From: Pseudoflavonifractor sp. An44
GTDB lineage: Bacteria > Bacillota > Clostridia > Oscillospirales > Oscillospiraceae
Direction of reading: 5' to 3'
Assembly: GCF_002161675.1 (NCBI RefSeq)
Contig: NZ_NFIH01000001.1
Coordinates: 1 to 64,000 of the forward strand
DNA length: 64,000 nt
Positions 53,563 to 62,834 of the stretch are shown piece after piece (position 1 is the stretch's first letter; each line of letters opens with the position of its first letter). The notes under the pieces are model-generated. The model had not been told where the DNA came from. It saw nothing but the letters and a program-made list of their open reading frames with translations, and did no database searches. Position numbers and translations under genes: made by a program.

Positions 53563-56157
53563 TCAAAGGAACTGCAACTTGCAGGTGCAGGAGAAAGATG
53601 CGCCCGCTACGGTCTCCCCTGCGATGACACAATTGGCGTTGTTGCCCACTTCAAACAGTACCGGGTTTTGCTGCTTGCTCCCCTTGGTGGCCGCTGCGGG
53701 CTTGGGCCTGGCTCCAACCTTAGTGAATTTTCCCTGAGCATCCTTCTTGAACGTACTGGTGCCCACCTGGATAGTATGGATGGTGGTGCCATTGATGGGG
53801 TTGACCCGAACAATTCCAGCCCGTCTGGCTGCAGACTTTACTTTTCTGGGGCTCACTGCCACCAGTTCCAAGTTGAAACCGCCCTTGACCAGGGGGTCGG
53901 CGCTGCATTTGGGCACCGACACCGTCAACGCTCCGTTTCGTCGGTTTTTGCCGGTAAACTCACTCTTGGCGTTGCCCGCTACTCGGCTGCCGTCCACATT
54001 GAAGAGAGTGCTTCCGCTGCGCACCGAGATCTGCCGGGGCAGAATCTTTTGGTTGAGGATCAGCCAGATCAATACTACAATGGCCAGCAGAACCAGCGCC
54101 AGCACCACCCAGCGCAGCCACCAGGGGAACCGCCCCAGTTCGATGCATCCGCCGTCCTCCGCCTGGGTGGTCTGCCCGAAGTAGTCCTCAGCGGTAGCTC
54201 GGGCGGTAACTTCATACTTGCCGGACGCATAGCCCTCCTGATCCGCCAGCTCCACCGAGAAAGCGGACTGGCCCGGCATGGGGGTGCAGTTCAGGGTCAA
54301 GTCCTCGGCCTGACACTCCACCTTCACCGTCTCCAACTGCTGATCCGTCAGCGGCTGGCCCCGGTTCGTCACATGGAGGATCATGGGCTCGCTCCGGTCA
54401 ATTTTGGACAGCTGATAGTACTTCTGTGGGATTTCCAGTTCCGCCTCCAGGTGGAGGCGATCATCCTCTAGGATGAAGGGAATGTCTATCACCTGACTGA
54501 TCGCCTGTGGGCCATCTTGAGTAGTATAGGTGGCGGTGAGGTGTATGGTATAGTCCCCGCACTGGGTATCCTGGGGTATCTGGCTGTATTTCAGCTTCAG
54601 CCGCAGCCCGTCCTGGGTCTGCTCCACCTCATGTTTCAAATTTCCGTCTCCCATGTCCACATTGATCTGGACGGCATCCAGGGCTTCACCGGTCAACGTG
54701 GCATCCTCATAGTTTAGCTTCAGGTCGTATACCGCCTGGTCCTCCAACTGGGAGAGCAGGTATCTGTCCTCTCCTCCGGTCACCTGGATGGTCAGTTCCC
54801 CTGCCGGTCTGGCCGCCACCTGGTAGCCCCCGGAGGGCCAGCCCAGATCCGCCCCGCTACGATGGATATAGTACCCACTCAGATAGTACGCCTCCGCCTG
54901 CACATCCAGCGTGTCTCCGGCCTTAAGATCCACTTTCACCTTCCCAGCCTTAGCACTCTCCGTGGTGTGGTCCTCCCCGTTGAGGGTATAGGTGATGGTA
55001 TAGTCTGTGCTGCCAAGCAACGGAGAGGTGGTAAAGTTTCCGTCTTCGTCTACTAGCCCGTACTGGATGTAATAGGTGCCCGCTGTACAGCTACCCGAGA
55101 CTGGTTCACCCTCCTCATCCACAAGGATCGCCGCCAAATCGACGTTAGGCTCGTAGTAGACGCTGATGTTACTGGCCGAACCTTTGAGCTCCAACTCATA
55201 GTCGCCAGCGGGACAATCTTCATAGGTCACGATCATTCCCTGCAGATCTTTGTCAATAACAATGGGTTTGTAGTTTCCTGCCCCCTTCTCACCATATCGA
55301 ACCGAATAACTATTGGCTACACGGCCAGAATTTTCATTTTTATTCTTGAGGGAAATATCACTGACGTTTTTGCCCTGAACAAAGACGATCATCTTATCCA
55401 TGGACAAGTCCAAACTAATGTTTTCCCCCGTATTTGGTAGTGCATCCCGTCCAAAAATCTGGTTGCACATGGAAGTCAGATTATCCAGGACATCCCCAGT
55501 GTTACGAGATACCGCAGAGCCATGCTGTTTGCTCCCATCGACTTTAATCTCAATGGCGTCCTCTCCAATGCCAAGATAAAGCACGTTAACTTGATTATTA
55601 TAGTGAGTCAATTTTTCTGAGAGAGTTTTTTGAGTGCTGCTGACCATAGCTGATGAACTTTGGTTATCTCCGCCAATCACATGACCATTTTCATAAAATA
55701 CGGCTCCATCTGTCAATATGATCAACCACTGTTCTCTTTCTGTATACTTACTCAATCCTTCGTAAGCAGCAGTTACCGTTTCAATAGGGGTTGCTCCTGC
55801 TTTAGGTGTGTAAATGTCTCGGATCTTGGATACCTTGTTTTCGTTGTCGATTACCAATGGGTTATTTTGAGAGTATGACTTTCCATCCACCTCCACAGGG
55901 GACATCGGATAAATTTCTAGGATATCCCCTTGATTCATCATGGATGCAAACACTTCTATTCCATAGGTGGCTCGACACCAAGCTTTGCTCTGGTTGGCAT
56001 CTCCCGTGTACATGGAACCTGAATTGTCAAACACAACTGCAATTGCCCTCTCTCGTGTGACTTTTCCTGTGGATGCTCGCGCAACAGTCGGCATTGGCAT
56101 CAGAGCCAACAACATCCATATTGTGCAGAGAAAAGAAAACACTCTTTTTCTTTTCAC
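53563..56157 (-). CDS. Membrane-anchored von Willebrand A protein
   Basis: An 864-residue protein with signal peptide (1-29), a VWA domain (32-240) with an intact MIDAS: DNSGSM (about 36), Thr in GATPIET (about 125) and Asp in ILTDGAV (about 150). Several beta domains (260-670) follow, then one membrane helix (680-705, WWLRWVVLALVLLAIVVLIW) and a basic cytoplasmic tail of 155 residues (RQISVRSGS onward). The metal-dependent binding face is thus outside and the tail inside, where the tubulin-like GTPase encoded next could meet it (inference). GTG at 56157 is chosen because GGAG lies eight bases upstream and the signal peptide begins there; an upstream in-frame ATG would add 23 non-signal residues. 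Confidence 0.88.
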   Translation of the reverse strand: MKRKRVFSFLCTIWMLLALMPMPTVARASTGKVTRERAIAVVFDNSGSMYTGDANQSKAWCRATYGIEVFASMMNQGDILEIYPMSPVEVDGKSYSQNNPLVIDNENKVSKIRDIYTPKAGATPIETVTAAYEGLSKYTEREQWLIILTDGAVFYENGHVIGGDNQSSSAMVSSTQKTLSEKLTHYNNQVNVLYLGIGEDAIEIKVDGSKQHGSAVSRNTGDVLDNLTSMCNQIFGRDALPNTGENISLDLSMDKMIVFVQGKNVSDISLKNKNENSGRVANSYSVRYGEKGAGNYKPIVIDKDLQGMIVTYEDCPAGDYELELKGSASNISVYYEPNVDLAAILVDEEGEPVSGSCTAGTYYIQYGLVDEDGNFTTSPLLGSTDYTITYTLNGEDHTTESAKAGKVKVDLKAGDTLDVQAEAYYLSGYYIHRSGADLGWPSGGYQVAARPAGELTIQVTGGEDRYLLSQLEDQAVYDLKLNYEDATLTGEALDAVQINVDMGDGNLKHEVEQTQDGLRLKLKYSQIPQDTQCGDYTIHLTATYTTQDGPQAISQVIDIPFILEDDRLHLEAELEIPQKYYQLSKIDRSEPMILHVTNRGQPLTDQQLETVKVECQAEDLTLNCTPMPGQSAFSVELADQEGYASGKYEVTARATAEDYFGQTTQAEDGGCIELGRFPWWLRWVVLALVLLAIVVLIWLILNQKILPRQISVRSGSTLFNVDGSRVAGNAKSEFTGKNRRNGALTVSVPKCSADPLVKGGFNLELVAVSPRKVKSAARRAGIVRVNPINGTTIHTIQVGTSTFKKDAQGKFTKVGARPKPAAATKGSKQQNPVLFEVGNNANCVIAGETVAGASFSCTCKLQFL

Positions 56158-56326
56158 TCCTACCACTCCATTCTCTCTTTGCCCATAATTCTGATTAGCC
56201 GCCGCAACACCAGGCGCCATAGCCACATTCTCTCAAAAAACACATATGCGGACAAATTCCCCTGTATCCAATCCAAGAGACTTCATCCGCACCATTGTCT
56301 TTCTGAGGTTCTGAACAGACCTGCTT

Positions 56327-56533
56327 CTATTTTTTTCTGACGATGGAATATATACACAGTAGTACCCCAACAATCGCCACTCCAATGCCCAGAAAGATAA
56401 AAATTGTGCCCGGATTTGTAGCACCACTTTGCAACAAGCTGGAAATCTGAGCCTCCAGTGTGTTGTTTTGCGTATACCCATATCCGGCGCACACAAGGCC
56501 TAAGATTATTAAAACAACCCCTAAACACATCAC
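56327..56533 (-). CDS. Small two-helix membrane protein (DUF3185-like)
   Basis: A 68-residue protein with two hydrophobic helices (3-19 and 43-65) joined by a polar loop and a basic end SIVRKK. The pattern VLIILGLVCAGYGYTQNNT resembles the DUF3185 family. GGAGGGG lies ahead of adjacent GTG and ATG codons. It is the first gene of the tubulin/VWA operon. Role unknown; small proteins of this shape often act as membrane spacers or regulators. Confidence 0.7.
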   Translation of the reverse strand: MMCLGVVLIILGLVCAGYGYTQNNTLEAQISSLLQSGATNPGTIFIFLGIGVAIVGVLLCIYSIVRKK

Positions 56534-56663
56534 ATGAACCCCTCCCTTTACTGCAATTTAAATCTTTCTTTTCCTAATGTAAACCTCTCCTTACTCTTTC
56601 TCCACTGTGCACGCAAACACAGTCTTCACTTACCATTACATCCATTTTTTTCTTCTTTTCTTT

Positions 56664-56692
56664 ATAATACACCACATCATAAAAACATTCAA
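56664..56692 (-). promoter_or_regulatory. Promoter of the tubulin/VWA operon
   Basis: Minus-strand TTGAAT (56687-56692) and TATTAT (56664-56669) with a 17-base spacer, 131 bases before the first gene. It is the only convincing promoter I find upstream of the eight genes ending at 36986. Confidence 0.7.
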
Positions 56693-56699
56693 CCATTTT

Positions 56700-57160
56700 T
56701 TGTGTTTTGTACAATTTTTTTCTAATTTCAATCAATCTTCTATGCATTCCTGACAAGCCGCAAAATTTTGCCCTGTTCTAAAAACATACATTTTAATCAG
56801 TCACTTAATTGTGTAACTTACCTATTTGGATCTACCAAAGAGCTAATATAGAATCTGGTTTGTCCTAATGCATTCTAGATATCCATTCATCAGAACGTCT
56901 AGATGGCCACCATCATCAGTCCAACAACTATAATGATGGACATGACCCTGAACAAGATAAGCAAGGATAATAAATCTTTTGCTGTTAGAAACCAAAGGAT
57001 GATTTCAGGCTCCTAAATATATAAGCGCCAAATTATACTCCGTCTTGTAGCATGTGCCTCAGTAAGTGAGAATTACCTCAAAAATATGCAGACTCGCCAA
57101 GAATCTAATGAGTCATATGGTTTCTCAATGTTTTTCTCAATGCTTGTAGAGTCTATCAGA
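56700..57160. other. Gene-free AT-rich spacer
   Basis: No open frame with a start signal, no hairpin with a U tract and no repeat was seen here. It separates the operon promoter from the IS66 relic. Confidence 0.5.
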
Positions 57161-57164
57161 TTAG

Positions 57165-58130
57165 AGAGATTTTCATAGATATACCTGGAAGAATATGGTG
57201 GATCGGTTTGCACAATTGTTTAATGACGCCGAAAGATGGGAGCAAGCCAGCTATAAGTCTGTCACTAAGGTAAAGCCCCTCACCTGTAAGCACCGCACCG
57301 ACATCATTGAGCGGATGTAATATTCGTGTGAGATGGTGGAGCACCATTTGCCGGAGGAGGAGCATATTTGCGCTATATGCGGTACTGAGATGTTAAAAAT
57401 CAGTAAAGAGGTCCGACGCACCCTGCAAATGGAGCCCGCCCGTTTCTAGGTGCGGGAAGACCGGTATTACACCTATGTCTGCAAAAACTGTGCCGAGGCG
57501 GTTGTGGAGTGCGCATCCAGAGAACCCTCTGTGCTTCCAGGGAGCTTTGCATCCCCTTCTGCCATTGCTGCCATATTGCCGCCTAAAAATATGTAAATAT
57601 ATGATGTACTCCTCGCTGTACCGACTGGAGCAGGAATTTGAACACATGGGACTGAAGCTGCCCCGGCGACCATGTCCAACTGGCTGCACATGCCACTGAG
57701 GACTGGTCGAACCCCATTTACGATGTGCTGCGCCGACAGCTGTGTCAACATCAGTTGCTTCATGGGGATGAGAGCACGCTGCAAGTGCTGTGGAACAGGG
57801 GAAATTTGCTACCAGCAAGTCTTATATGTGGCTACACTGCATCAGGGGAGACACAAAGCACCCCATCGTATTCTATGAATACAGCCAAACCGCAAAGCAA
57901 ATCATACAGAGAGGTTCCTAGAGGGGTTCTCTTGCTGGCTCCATGCAGATGTCCTACCAGAGCTACCATAAGATACCCTCACAAATTTGAGTAGTGGAAT
58001 GGATTGAAACCCTATCAATACCTGCTTTTCGGTACTGAGCAATACGCCGGGCTTGGCCCAGAGCGAGAGCGAATGGGCTGCAACCTAACGCCTGCCTACG
58101 CACCCGTCGAATGCAGAATTTTAAAATAAG
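57165..58130 (+). mobile_element. IS66-family transposase relic
   Basis: Plus-strand frames, broken by at least five stops or shifts, spell IS66 TnpC landmarks in order: DAERWEQASYKSVTKVKP, EEEHICAICGTEM (zinc-ribbon), EVRRTLQMEPARF, YYTYVCKNCAE, EQEFEHMGLKLPR, TMSNWL, LLHGDESTLQVL and SKSYMWLHCIRGD, then PIVFYEY. The second and later catalytic positions and the accessory tnpA and tnpB genes are absent. It is long dead and sits beside the IS256-type element. Confidence 0.75.
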
Positions 58131-58133
58131 TTT

Positions 58134-58176
58134 ACCGTCATTGGGAAGGCACTGTGGTTCCCCAATGGCGGTTTTT
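58134..58176 (+). terminator. Terminator-like hairpin at the left edge of the IS256-type element
   Basis: Twelve-bp stem (58134-58145 with 58161-58172, one G-U pair on the plus strand) followed by five U. It points into the IS from the left. A related but weaker hairpin (59626-59639 with 59659-59672) points in from the right. Confidence 0.7.
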
Positions 58177-58194
58177 CTAGGTAGTGCCAAGAGT

Positions 58195-58272
58195 TGGACC
58201 TGTTGAGAAATATAAAATATGGGCTGAGAATATGATTTCTCAGCCCATATTTTATATTTCTCAACAGGTCCA
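58195..58272. repeat. Perfect 36-bp inverted repeat
   Basis: Arms 58195-58230 and 58237-58272 are exact reverse complements around the six-base spacer TATGAT. The left arm begins TGGACCTGTTGAGAAATATA. It lies in the 3' end of the transposase frame, which reads through it. The length and perfection are unusual for a terminator; no U tract follows on either strand. Confidence 0.9.
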
Positions 58273-59442
58273 GAGTTTTGCGCAAATTGGATGGCAGCCT
58301 CCAGGTGCTTCATATTCATGTACTTCTTGTTGCCCCACTGGGTGCCGGCTACATGGCGCAGCCGGGCACAGACCAGCATAAGTGCCGAGTTACCGTCCGG
58401 GAAACTACCCACCACACGGGTACGGCGGCGGATTTCCCGGTTCAGCCTCTCAATGACATTGTTGGTGCGGATGCGAGTCCAGTGTTCACTGGGAAAATCG
58501 CAATAAGTCAGCGTTTCCTCGATGCCATCCTCCACCTTCTTGGCAGCCTCTTTCAGCTTCATAGTGCGCAGTTCTTCTACCACAGCTTTGGCCTTCTCCC
58601 GGGCTGTTTTCTTGCTCTCCTGGGCATGGATTGCCTTGAGCATCTTGGCCACCAGCTTCACCTTGGAGCGAGGGGTTACAGAGAACACATTGCGGTAAAA
58701 GTGGACGGTGCAGCGCTGGTACTTGGCTTCGGGGAACACTTCTCCTACAGCCTCCAGCATACCAAGGCACTTGTCTCCAACGATGAGTTTCACGCCATCC
58801 AGGCCATGGCCACGCAGCCACTGGAAGAAGCTGACCCAACTGGCTTTGTCCTCTTTCATGCCCTCTGCAGCACCTAAAACCTCGCGATATCCGTCTTCAT
58901 TTACTGCAATCGCAACCAGAATAGCCACATTTTTCAATTCTCCACCCCAGTTGCGGCGCAGATAGATCCCATCCACATAGACATACGGATAATGCCCACC
59001 CTGCAAAGGACGGTTGCGCCAATCCTCGATATGGACATATGCTTTCTTGTTCAACTCGCTGATGGTGGAGGGGGATACTTTGGTGCCCCACAAGGCCTCT
59101 GTAATGTCCTCCGCGCGCCGGACGGATACTCCGGATCAGGGCCTCTTCCACACTGCTCTCCCTGCGGCGATAGCGCTCAATGATGGCACTTTCAAAGGAA
59201 ATACCCTTGAGTCTGGGAACTTTGAGAGTGACATCTCCGGAAGTGGTAGTGAGGTTGCGGCTATAGTGGCCGCTACAGTAGCCCTGGCGCTGCTCATTGC
59301 GCTTATATCGAGCCGCTTGGGTTAGCTCCTCCGCCTCGGCCTCCAGCAGCTCATTGAGCGTTTCTTCCACGCTTCCGCGCACAAGTTCCTTGAGTTGCCC
59401 CTTGATTACCTCCTCGTTTAGCTGTGCAATCTTTTCAGACAT
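58262..59442 (-). pseudogene. IS256-family transposase, frameshifted
   Basis: From the ATG at 59442 the protein starts normally (VIKGQLKELVRGSVEETLNE, then RNLTTTSGDVTLKVPRLKG and RRRESSVEEALI). After EEALI the residues that should read like EMYLAG are missing and the frame shifts; about 14 bases near 59130-59140 appear deleted. The downstream frame then carries the rest intact: GVSVRRAEDITEALWGT, YVYVDGIYLRRNWGGE (catalytic Asp), KLIVGDKCLGMLEAV (second Asp), RTNNVIERLNREIRRR (catalytic Glu region) and MKHLEAAIQFAQ. All three DDE residues survive, so a single small lesion silenced it. The C-terminal boundary is blurred by the 36-bp palindrome. Confidence 0.75.
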
Positions 59443-59509
59443 GGTTTGCTATCTCCTTTCGAACGGTGTGCCGCGACTTCATTCTACCAGAGATTTGCAA
59501 ACCATGTCT
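59437..59509 (-). repeat. 13-bp inverted repeat masking the transposase start
   Basis: AGACATGGTTTGC (59437-59449) includes the transposase ATG, and its exact reverse complement lies at 59497-59509, upstream on the minus strand. A transcript entering from outside would pair the two and hide the start codon, while one starting inside would not. AAAGGAG lies between the arms. Confidence 0.7.
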
Positions 59510-59622
59510 CTTTTATTTCCTTTTCAATTTGCGAAACTTATTCTACCTTATCCTGGCTAAAGTAAGGATTCTATTTCTGTGACCCCAACTATTGACGTAG
59601 AGCCAAGAATGTTGACACTACC

Positions 59623-59828
59623 GAAAATCGCCGTTGCTGTCTACCTTTATCAGGTGGGCAGCAGCGGCGATTGGGACTATGACACTTACTAAAAACAGTT
59701 CTCAAAGCAACAGTATATCTTCTGGACTACGGAAAGGAGAAGCCGCCAAAGAAAACGATCATCAGCGAATGTAATCTTTTGCAAAGAATACTGAAAACTA
59801 GCCCTTGAAACACCCTTGTGTCGAATCG
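59623..59828. other. Spacer between IS element and kinase gene
   Basis: Contains the right-hand hairpin (59626-59672) and a short broken plus-strand frame (VAVYLYQVGSSGDWDYDTY) that looks like gene debris. No intact gene. Confidence 0.4.
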
Positions 59829-61736
59829 TTACTTCTTCTTTAATTCCGTACGTTTTCGCAAAAGAGAGTTGATGTTAGATACAGCGGTGTTCATTCCACT
59901 CAGTATTTCTTCAAGATTGCCGTTTTCCAGGTGAGGAACTGTGTCCATCAGGAACTGGATTTGTCGGGCGATGTCGTTTTCACAGCGAATAACCGCATCG
60001 CTTCCATAACCAAAATCACTCTCCACAGACAGTTTTTCTTCAAGCTTTTTTACGGAATAAATCAGTGGATCAAGCTGTTTGTTGCTGCTTCGAGCTTTAG
60101 TTTGCTTTAATGCATTTGTCACATCCTGAATCATTAAATAAGGCTCTTTTTTTGTGAGGATGGCGTTTTCTACATTTGGTTCAGGCTTGGCCTGGAGCTG
60201 TTTGCCCACAAAGAACAGGGAGGCAATGAGGCCAGCCAGCCAGATCCACCAGAATATTTTCATCCCAAAAACAGCATTGATCTGCGGCAAAACAGCGTTT
60301 GGATTGCGAAAGGTGGCAATGATGTTCTGCGGATCTGTGAACAGCCAGTCAATAAACGATACAACCTGCCCATAGATGGAGGGGAGCACAATAAAGTAAG
60401 CAGCTGCACCAATCAGAAGAATAACAACAGGAATGAAAAATACAAATTTATTCATTACCTTTTTATCCAACGGGGCAGGCTGGGCAGGTTCACTGATATT
60501 GGGCGGAACAGTATCCACCACACGTTTGTTTGTATTCTGGACAATTGGTTCCACTGGACTTGCTTGCTGGGAATCCGGATTCTGGTTTACAGCAGTACTT
60601 TCCACATCCGGAACATTGACTGGCGGCATCTCTCCAATGCTTTCAAACAGATGCCTGTTGATGGTGCTGTTGTGTTCGTCTTCAAGGTTTTCTTCCGATG
60701 CAGGCTCAGAAAGCGTTTCACTCAAAGTGGCTGCATATTGTTTTGCTTCGCTGAGCGGCTGCTGACCAGATGGAGTGTCGAACTTGATCCTTTCGTCGAG
60801 CAGCTCCGGAGGAGTGCTGTCAATGGCTGTGTTCAACGCGGTTATGAATTCGTCGGCGGTTTGGAACCGTTCGGCGCTGTTGGAGAGAGCTTTCACGATG
60901 ACACGGCCGATCGCTTCACCTCCAAGCGCAGGAGGATCGGGGATCTCGCTGCTCATTCTTTTTTCAAAAGCTGCGTCTTCATCATGGTCATAATACTGTT
61001 CCGGAAAGCGGGGAAGAAAAGGATTTCGATTATAATTTAAAAGCCTGTAGAGAAGAATGCCGAGGGAATAAAGATCGACAGATTTTGTATAGCTTCCCTT
61101 CCCGAGATACACTTCCGGTGCAAGGAAATTAGGCGTTCCTTTCATCGATTCGGCTTTGGCGCTGCCCTTCACAATTTTGGAAACGCCAAAGTCTCCGATC
61201 CTGTAGTCGCCAGCGTCAGACACAAAAATATTATCGTCCTTGATATCACGATGAATTACGCCATTGTTGTGGCAGGCTTGAAGCCCATACAGCACATCCA
61301 GGGCCAGCTTCATCACATCGCGCACAAGGAAGTTTTTACTTTTGATAAATTCTTCAAGGGGGGTCAGATACTCCATAAGAATAAAAACATCATAACGTCT
61401 TGGAGAGTCACTAACCAGAATATCGTTTTCATAATATCGCACGATATGTTGTACACCCTTTTCAGACAGATCGTTCAGAATTCGGATTTCCGAAACGATA
61501 TTGTTGAGCATTAGGGAAAAATAGCTGTCTGCTTTGGCCACATCACCGCCCATGGAATTCAATACAGAATTATACTGCTTTTCCGTTGGGATCGTGATGT
61601 GCTTCAGCGCGCGAACATACTGACCGGCTGCATTGGTTTTAATGACTTTGTATACAGTGCCAAAGGCGCCTGAATCAATTTTTTCACTGACGGTGTATCC
61701 CAGGATGTTCTTGCCGATTAAGTTTGTTTGCGCCAC
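59829..61736 (-). CDS. Membrane serine/threonine protein kinase
   Basis: A 635-residue Hanks-type kinase. Kinase domain 10-300: glycine loop KIDSGAFGTVYK, Lys in RALKHI, HRDIKDDN (about 161-168), DFG (about 181) and APE (about 207), all intact. A variable linker (310-425) leads to two membrane helices (about 432-452 and 492-512) and a helical cytoplasmic tail. It has no PASTA domains, so it is not the usual PrkC. Four bases separate it from the phosphatase gene upstream, the normal pairing of kinase and PP2C. Its likely targets are encoded nearby: the helical WXG-like protein, or membrane partners of the tubulin locus (inference). Confidence 0.9.
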   Translation of the reverse strand: MAQTNLIGKNILGYTVSEKIDSGAFGTVYKVIKTNAAGQYVRALKHITIPTEKQYNSVLNSMGGDVAKADSYFSLMLNNIVSEIRILNDLSEKGVQHIVRYYENDILVSDSPRRYDVFILMEYLTPLEEFIKSKNFLVRDVMKLALDVLYGLQACHNNGVIHRDIKDDNIFVSDAGDYRIGDFGVSKIVKGSAKAESMKGTPNFLAPEVYLGKGSYTKSVDLYSLGILLYRLLNYNRNPFLPRFPEQYYDHDEDAAFEKRMSSEIPDPPALGGEAIGRVIVKALSNSAERFQTADEFITALNTAIDSTPPELLDERIKFDTPSGQQPLSEAKQYAATLSETLSEPASEENLEDEHNSTINRHLFESIGEMPPVNVPDVESTAVNQNPDSQQASPVEPIVQNTNKRVVDTVPPNISEPAQPAPLDKKVMNKFVFFIPVVILLIGAAAYFIVLPSIYGQVVSFIDWLFTDPQNIIATFRNPNAVLPQINAVFGMKIFWWIWLAGLIASLFFVGKQLQAKPEPNVENAILTKKEPYLMIQDVTNALKQTKARSSNKQLDPLIYSVKKLEEKLSVESDFGYGSDAVIRCENDIARQIQFLMDTVPHLENGNLEEILSGMNTAVSNINSLLRKRTELKKK

Positions 61737-61740
61737 AAAA

Positions 61741-62559
61741 TCATCTCCTAAATGGTATCAGTATTGCGGTTGCGTTGTCCGCGTTGGTGGCTGTTACAGC
61801 CTCGCTAATGAGCTGTTTTCCCGCAATTACCGGTTCATGTTCTGAGTCCAGAATTTCCAGGATTCGGGCCTCAGGGATGAAGTCCGAGATACCGTCGCTG
61901 CATAGAAGAATTACTCCGTTCTCCAAAGCGGGATAGTATTCATCCGCCTGTAAAACATAGCCACTTTGACCGTAACCGATATAACGGTTTAGATGTTTGC
62001 GGGCAGGAAAACCGGAAAGTTCTTTCCTTGTAAGCAGGCCCAGATCCAGCATCCGTTGCCCTTCGGTGTGATCCTTTGTGATCCGGTCAAGCTGGTGGTT
62101 GCTGAACTGATAAGCGCGGCTGTCGCCAACGTTTAAGACGGCGCATTCCGCTCCGCAGACAACCAACAAAACAAGTGTAGCTCCCATGCCCTTCCATTCT
62201 GGTTGCCTGCGGCTCATCTCGCAGACGGTGTTGTTGATGTCGGCAATAAGCTGTTGAAGATAGCTTACAGCAGCTTTGATCGAGCTGTATTGCTGGAGCT
62301 CTTTGTGCGCAAGGGCAAGTTTCTCAACACAAATTCGGCTGGCAACTTCTCCGGCGTTGTGACCACCCATGCCGTCGCTGACGGCAAAAAGCTGCACCTT
62401 TGATGCAGGAGCGACGCTGGAAAAATAGCAGTGGCGATATGTCAGCTGTGTTTGCAGCTCTGAAGTCAGATAAACGCCGTTGAAAAGAAAATTGTCTTCT
62501 TGGTTGAGTCGCTTGCCGATATGTGTCAGGCAAGCAGCGGCAATGGTATCATTGTTCAT
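61741..62559 (-). CDS. PP2C-family serine/threonine phosphatase
   Basis: A 272-residue manganese/magnesium-dependent phosphatase with the family motifs: RLNQEDN, AVSDGMGGHNAGEVAS (metal Asp), GATLVLLVV, NVGDSRAY, ITKDHT, LLCSDGISDF and a final NADNATAI. The ATG at 62559 is chosen because the PP2C domain begins there (THIGKRLNQEDN); it overlaps the end of the DUF4176 gene by 11 bases, indicating coupling. It reverses phosphorylation by the kinase encoded immediately downstream. Confidence 0.92.
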   Translation of the reverse strand: MNNDTIAAACLTHIGKRLNQEDNFLFNGVYLTSELQTQLTYRHCYFSSVAPASKVQLFAVSDGMGGHNAGEVASRICVEKLALAHKELQQYSSIKAAVSYLQQLIADINNTVCEMSRRQPEWKGMGATLVLLVVCGAECAVLNVGDSRAYQFSNHQLDRITKDHTEGQRMLDLGLLTRKELSGFPARKHLNRYIGYGQSGYVLQADEYYPALENGVILLCSDGISDFIPEARILEILDSEHEPVIAGKQLISEAVTATNADNATAILIPFRR

Positions 62560-62821
62560 ATAATTTTGTGAGCTTGTCCAGAAATTCGGTCCGTTCAATA
62601 TCTTCATACCCTCGGAAAACAATTTCTTTGATGTCTTCATGATTGAACAAGTATTGGAATTGATCCCCGATATGTCCTTCTGGATATAAAATTCCAAGAT
62701 AATTGTATTCTTTTCCGTCTCCGCTGGCATCGCTTTGCATAATGCCGTTGATCATCAATCGTTTTTCTCCGTCTTTCAGGCGCACAATGGAGCCGATAGG
62801 CAATAAATCCCTGATTTTCAT
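62549..62821 (-). CDS. DUF4176 protein
   Basis: A 90-residue protein beginning LLPIGSIVRLKDGEKRLMI, the hallmark of DUF4176, with YNYLGILYPEGHIGDQ and FNHEDIKEIVFRGYED following. These small beta-rich proteins are found in type VII secretion clusters of Firmicutes beside LXG/WXG proteins; their function is not established. It sits 13 bases after the helical WXG-like gene and overlaps the phosphatase start. Confidence 0.85.
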   Translation of the reverse strand: MKIRDLLPIGSIVRLKDGEKRLMINGIMQSDASGDGKEYNYLGILYPEGHIGDQFQYLFNHEDIKEIVFRGYEDIERTEFLDKLTKLYEQ

Positions 62822-62834
62822 AATAATTCCTCCG

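Larger units (their letters stand above)
58180..59622 (-). mobile_element. IS256-type insertion sequence, inactivated
   Basis: The ends share GGTAGTG (58180-58186 and, inverted, 59616-59622) with a further partial match inward (CCAAGA against TCAACA), fitting imperfect terminal inverted repeats. Between them lies one disrupted transposase gene. Similarity of the flanks seems to extend outward (CAAYGGCGRTTTT on both sides), so the true ends may be up to 20 bases further out. No clear target duplication was found. Confidence 0.65.
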
